From NCBI GenBank assembly GCA_900768105.1, contig CAAGBQ010000127.1, positions 1-7,407 on the forward strand: a DNA stretch of 7,407 bases, read 5' to 3'. Numbering within the stretch: position 1 is the stretch's first letter; each line of letters begins with the position of its first letter. The notes beneath the pieces were generated by a model, which had not been told where the DNA came from, did no database searches, and was given only the letters and a program-made list of their open reading frames with translations. Of the stretch, positions 5,469-7,407 are shown piece after piece. Position numbers and translations under genes: made by a program. The DNA comes from Oscillospiraceae bacterium (lineage in GTDB: Bacteria; Bacillota; Clostridia; Oscillospirales; Ruminococcaceae).

Positions 5469-6038
5469 TTATTCAACCGCATAGCAGAGGAAAAGGCGGC
5501 GGTTCTTTTCGGAGAAAAAATCCTCCATGGAGGAGGAAAAGCCCGCGCCGCGATAATTATAAAAGCGAAAAACTCCCTCCGCCGCTTCGGAAAAAGCAAC
5601 ATAATGGGCGGAAAAATCCCGCCGCATATAAAAGATTATTCCGCGGCGGGGCGCCGTGCGCAAAAAGCGGCGGCGAGAAAAATAAAGCTTCGCGGAAGAA
5701 AAGTTTCTTTGAAGAAAGCGAAGCATAAAAAGCGGCCGCGTGCCGAGCACGCCGCAAAGGGCAAGCCCGTGCTCAAATTGCGAAATGAGCACGGGAATTT
5801 CTGGCGGATCTCCTTCGGCGCGCAAAAGGTTGTATGCGGCGATAAAGCCGCAGCCGCAATATGCCGCAGTGCGTGCACCGCAGCGCAGGCAAAGAGCGTT
5901 TTGCTCCTCGATAAATCCATCCGAAGAAAACGCGCCGCCGCGGCAAAATTCCGGCGAAGCCGCGGCGGCGCTGTTGTGCTCAAAATTAGCTTTTAGCGAG
6001 TATTTAAGCCGCTTTAAAGAAAGTCCATCCGTGCTCAT
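5469..6038 (-). CDS. Uncharacterised C39/papain-like protein
   Basis: A 189-aa protein of unknown role. The C-terminal two thirds look like a papain-fold, C39-like domain: YCGCGFIAAYNLL (60-72, candidate nucleophile Cys61 or Cys63 at the start of a helix), a GVLGTRP turn (97-102), HYVAF (His145) and FRFYNY (Asn161), matching a Cys-His-Asn/Asp order. I recall similar short uncharacterised proteins in clostridia with an AAYN helix after a Cys. The first 50 residues are poorly ordered and Ala/Ser-rich. No signal peptide is visible. The ATG at 6038 is chosen because it overlaps the stop of the upstream Cys-rich gene as ATGA; a longer frame from 6122 adds only an Arg-rich shadow. The nearest GGAG is too distant, so translation is probably coupled. 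Catalysis is unproven, and the fold could be a degenerate or non-enzymatic relative. Confidence 0.65.
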   Translation of the reverse strand: MSTDGLSLKRLKYSLKANFEHNSAAAASPEFCRGGAFSSDGFIEEQNALCLRCGARTAAYCGCGFIAAYNLLRAEGDPPEIPVLISQFEHGLALCGVLGTRPLFMLRFLQRNFSSAKLYFSRRRFLRTAPRRGIIFYMRRDFSAHYVAFSEAAEGVFRFYNYRGAGFSSSMEDFFSEKNRRLFLCYAVE

Positions 6039-6316
6039 CGGCAGCCGCCGCAATCTCCGCAATCTCCGCAGCCGCCCTTTTTTCCGGAAAGTTCGCTGCC
6101 GTCCCGCAAAAATTTTTCGCATTCTCCGCCGGAAAGCACCGCTTCCGGCTTTTGCTCAAAAAGCAGGCAGGAAAGGGTGTTTCCGCGCTTTTTATAGGCG
6201 CAGCTTCGGCAGGCAAGGTCGCGGTTCGTTATCTCCTTGCCGTCAAAATCAAGGGTTATTCTGTCCGGAATATAATTTTTTCCTTTGCTGCCTTTGCAGC
6301 CGCATTTTTTCTCCAT
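6035..6316 (-). CDS. Small Cys-rich protein, probable metal binder
   Basis: A 93-aa protein with ten cysteines in three groups: CGC near the N-terminus (5, 7), a core of C36-x2-C39, C50 and C66, and a terminal CGDCGDCGGC (83-92). The core, RDLACRSCAY...LSC...AVLSGGECEKF, resembles small four-Cys proteins of clostridia with an AVL-x-GG-x-C segment, suggesting one zinc or iron-sulfur site. Function is unknown. ATG 6316 lies 10 bases after AGAGG (6331-6327); the TTG at 6322 is an in-frame alternative with short spacing. The stop overlaps the next gene's ATG in an ATGA, so this gene and the C39-like gene form a coupled pair. A TATACT (6344-6339) could be a -10 box, but no good -35 was seen. Confidence 0.7.
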   Translation of the reverse strand: MEKKCGCKGSKGKNYIPDRITLDFDGKEITNRDLACRSCAYKKRGNTLSCLLFEQKPEAVLSGGECEKFLRDGSELSGKKGGCGDCGDCGGCR

Positions 6317-6406
6317 GCTCAAAAAACCTCTGTTTTTAAGTATATTTTCTTATCAGCGCCAAATATGCTCCGCACATCGCCGCGGCGCTCTCCGCCGCCA
6401 AAAAGG

Positions 6407-7045
6407 CTATGCTTTTCGCGGCGTGCGGCCGCCGTGGCGGCCATGCCCGTGGTGCTCGTGATTTCCGTAATGCTCGTTTCCGTGCCCGCGGTGCTCATCG
6501 GACCTGTTCCGGCGCCTTCCGTACCCGCCGCGGCGGTTTTTCATCACGGTGCTGTTTTCCGCAATGTTATAAAGAAAGGTTCCCTCGGCGGTTTTTACGG
6601 CAACGGTGTATTCGTCGATAAAAAACGCGCCGTTTGCGGCAAAATAAATTTCGCTTGGGGAGGAACCCCTGCCGATGGCGGTTTCCGCCGTGGGAAATTC
6701 CCGAACGGTTTTGCCGCTGCGGTCAAAAACAGCACAGCCGGAAAGATAAAATTTTCCGTTTTTCTGTACAACGCCGCAGCCGATATCCGGCATAAAAACA
6801 AACCGGCTTGAAAAGCTGCATTTTCCGGGGCGAATTACGCAGGGCGAACGCAGCTCCATTCGGTTCAGCGTTCCGCCGTCGTCAATAAAGCTGATTCCAA
6901 AGCCGTTTTGCACCGCCATTGTGCAGCCGTGGTCTATTCTTGCGAAGGCGCCGCTTTGCGGCGCGGGCTGTTTCGGCGGTTCCGGCGCCGAAGCGGTTAA
7001 AGTGGCAAGCGCCGCCACGATTACTATATATAAAAGGTTATGCAT
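6407..7045 (-). CDS. Exported or membrane-anchored protein with His-rich tail, unknown function
   Basis: A 212-aa protein I do not recognise. Residues 4-20 are a hydrophobic helix (signal peptide or anchor) followed by a Pro-rich linker (21-30), so the rest is probably outside the membrane. Residues 33-168 alternate short hydrophobic strands with turns (FVFMPDIGCGVV, GKFYLSGCAVF, GAFFIDEYTVAV, GTFLYNIAENS), as in beta-propeller or beta-sandwich fragments. Residues 171-212 are Arg/Gly/His-rich, with eight His between 185 and 204, suggesting metal binding. The ATG at 7045 follows AGGAGA (7058-7053) at good spacing. The end is doubtful: a hydrophobic helix in another frame (6419-6336) follows directly, so a frameshift could have replaced the true C-terminus. 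It probably heads the minus-strand cluster with the Cys-rich gene. Confidence 0.62.
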   Translation of the reverse strand: MHNLLYIVIVAALATLTASAPEPPKQPAPQSGAFARIDHGCTMAVQNGFGISFIDDGGTLNRMELRSPCVIRPGKCSFSSRFVFMPDIGCGVVQKNGKFYLSGCAVFDRSGKTVREFPTAETAIGRGSSPSEIYFAANGAFFIDEYTVAVKTAEGTFLYNIAENSTVMKNRRGGYGRRRNRSDEHRGHGNEHYGNHEHHGHGRHGGRTPRKA

Positions 7046-7060
7046 GGCTGCTTCTCCTCT

Positions 7061-7220
7061 TAGTTTGAAAAATCATATAAAAAATCCTACAAAAATTACC
7101 GATACAAGGATATATCACAAAATTGATACTTTCCCCCACATATATATAGACGCAAAATAAGCGAAAATGCAACACCTTTTTTCACAAATTTTAAAAAAAT
7201 TCATAATTCAAAAGGCAATT
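7061..7220. other. AT-rich non-coding leader region
   Basis: This stretch before the His-rich gene is markedly AT-rich, with many A- and T-runs, and must hold its promoter. No pair of boxes with acceptable spacing stood out; TATATG (minus strand, 7079-7074) is a weak -10 candidate. No gene is supported here. Confidence 0.5.
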
Positions 7221-7227
7221 TTACACC

Positions 7228-7253
7228 GCGCCTCTCGCCTACCCTGTGTAAGG
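7228..7253. repeat. Short dispersed module
   Basis: gcgcctctcgcctaccctgt followed by gtaagg. With the preceding tttacacc it also matches the end of long-repeat copy 2 (tttacaccgcgcc...gtgtaagg, 2421-2445), which is shorter by about nine bases. Confidence 0.55.
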
Positions 7254-7277
7254 TAGTTCGCAACGAGGGGTTGTAGC

Positions 7278-7304
7278 GCGAATCTCGGCTCCCCTTTGTA
7301 TCTT
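7278..7304. repeat. Short dispersed module
   Basis: gcgaatctcggctccccttt followed by gtatctt, preceded by gaggggttgtag as at 2194. It abuts the cloverleaf element. Confidence 0.5.
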
Positions 7305-7305
7305 A

Positions 7306-7391
7306 AGCAAGAATGTTTGCGCCGCTTCGCGGCGAAAACATTTTGTGTTTGGCGTTTTACGCCAAACACAGGCGGCTTTGCCGCCCTTGCT
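7306..7391. repeat. 86-nt cloverleaf of three hairpins closed by an outer stem
   Basis: The outer stem AGCAAG (7306-7311)/CTTGCT (7386-7391) encloses three adjacent hairpins. The first pairs AATGTTT-G-CGCCGC with GCGGCG-A-AAACATT (7312-7342, TTC loop, one G-A mismatch). The second pairs TGTGTTTGGCGT with ACGCCAAACACA (7344-7370, TTT loop, 12 bp perfect). The third pairs GGCGGC with GCCGCC (7371-7385, TTT loop). Only base 7343 is unpaired at the junction. It has tRNA-like size and topology but no T-loop or anticodon features, so it is not a tRNA. It could be a palindromic repeat or a structured RNA; function is unknown. Confidence 0.75.
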
Positions 7392-7407
7392 ACGATAAAT
7401 GACGGAG

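Noticed and set aside
5286..5996. 236-aa plus-strand frame overlapping the transporter stop by ATGA
   Set aside because: It translates two terminator hairpins and the antisense of the C39-like gene. Its composition is almost only Lys, Arg and Ala, and its transcript would end at 5372.
6152..6811. 219-aa plus-strand frame opposite the Cys-rich and His-rich genes
   Set aside because: Low-complexity Ala/Phe/Arg/Pro composition without a convincing ribosome site. The minus strand has AGGAGA plus a signal-like N-terminus.
7306..7391. tRNA gene
   Set aside because: The size and cloverleaf suggest it, but stem lengths are wrong (12-bp perfect middle arm), loops are only 3 nt, and no GTTC T-loop or anticodon loop is present.

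Overview
The window reads as chromosome from a Gram-positive, gut-type clostridium, probably near Oscillospiraceae/Ruminococcaceae. This is inferred from the gene families, the GGAGG-type ribosome sites, the strong intrinsic terminators, and the short structured intergenic repeats, including a CCTTCCCC-TT-GGGGAAGG hairpin common in that group. No single marker fixes the genus.

Layout, left to right. Positions 1-202 hold the first copy of a dispersed repeat. Positions 304-2026 hold an overlapping ABC importer pair (permease and ATPase, the TrpY/TrpZ-like type), ended by a terminator at 2085-2132. Positions 2160-2541 hold repeat modules, a second gapless 202-bp copy of the first repeat (about 93% identical), and two hairpins. 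Positions 2569-3289 on the minus strand hold a complete-looking type III toxin-antitoxin locus. Position 3318 begins a third, 53-bp miniature form of the repeat. Positions 3514-5289 encode a Na+/phosphate cotransporter with a PhoU-like tail, followed by two terminators. From 7045 down to 5469 three minus-strand genes follow: an exported protein with a His-rich tail, a Cys-rich small protein, and a C39/papain-like protein. The last two overlap by ATGA. Positions 7046-7407 are non-coding, with repeat modules and an 86-nt three-hairpin cloverleaf.

The most notable system is the type III toxin-antitoxin locus. Reading the minus strand, it has a perfect-consensus promoter (TTGACA, 17 bp, TATAAT), two tandem 53-nt RNA units, an intrinsic terminator, and then a 166-aa protein resembling ToxN/CptN/TenpN endoribonuclease toxins. 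Each RNA unit folds as an H-type pseudoknot with an A-rich crossing strand. Three base pairs covary between the two units (two in stem 1, one in stem 2), which is internal evidence for the fold. By analogy with known type III systems, the RNA would be cut into units by the toxin and would hold it inactive, while the terminator keeps toxin expression below antitoxin RNA. The locus looks AT-richer than its neighbours and lies between two copies of the repeat, suggesting a mobile or recently acquired module.

The remaining genes look like ordinary metabolism: amino-acid-type import and phosphate transport. The minus-strand trio is of unknown function.
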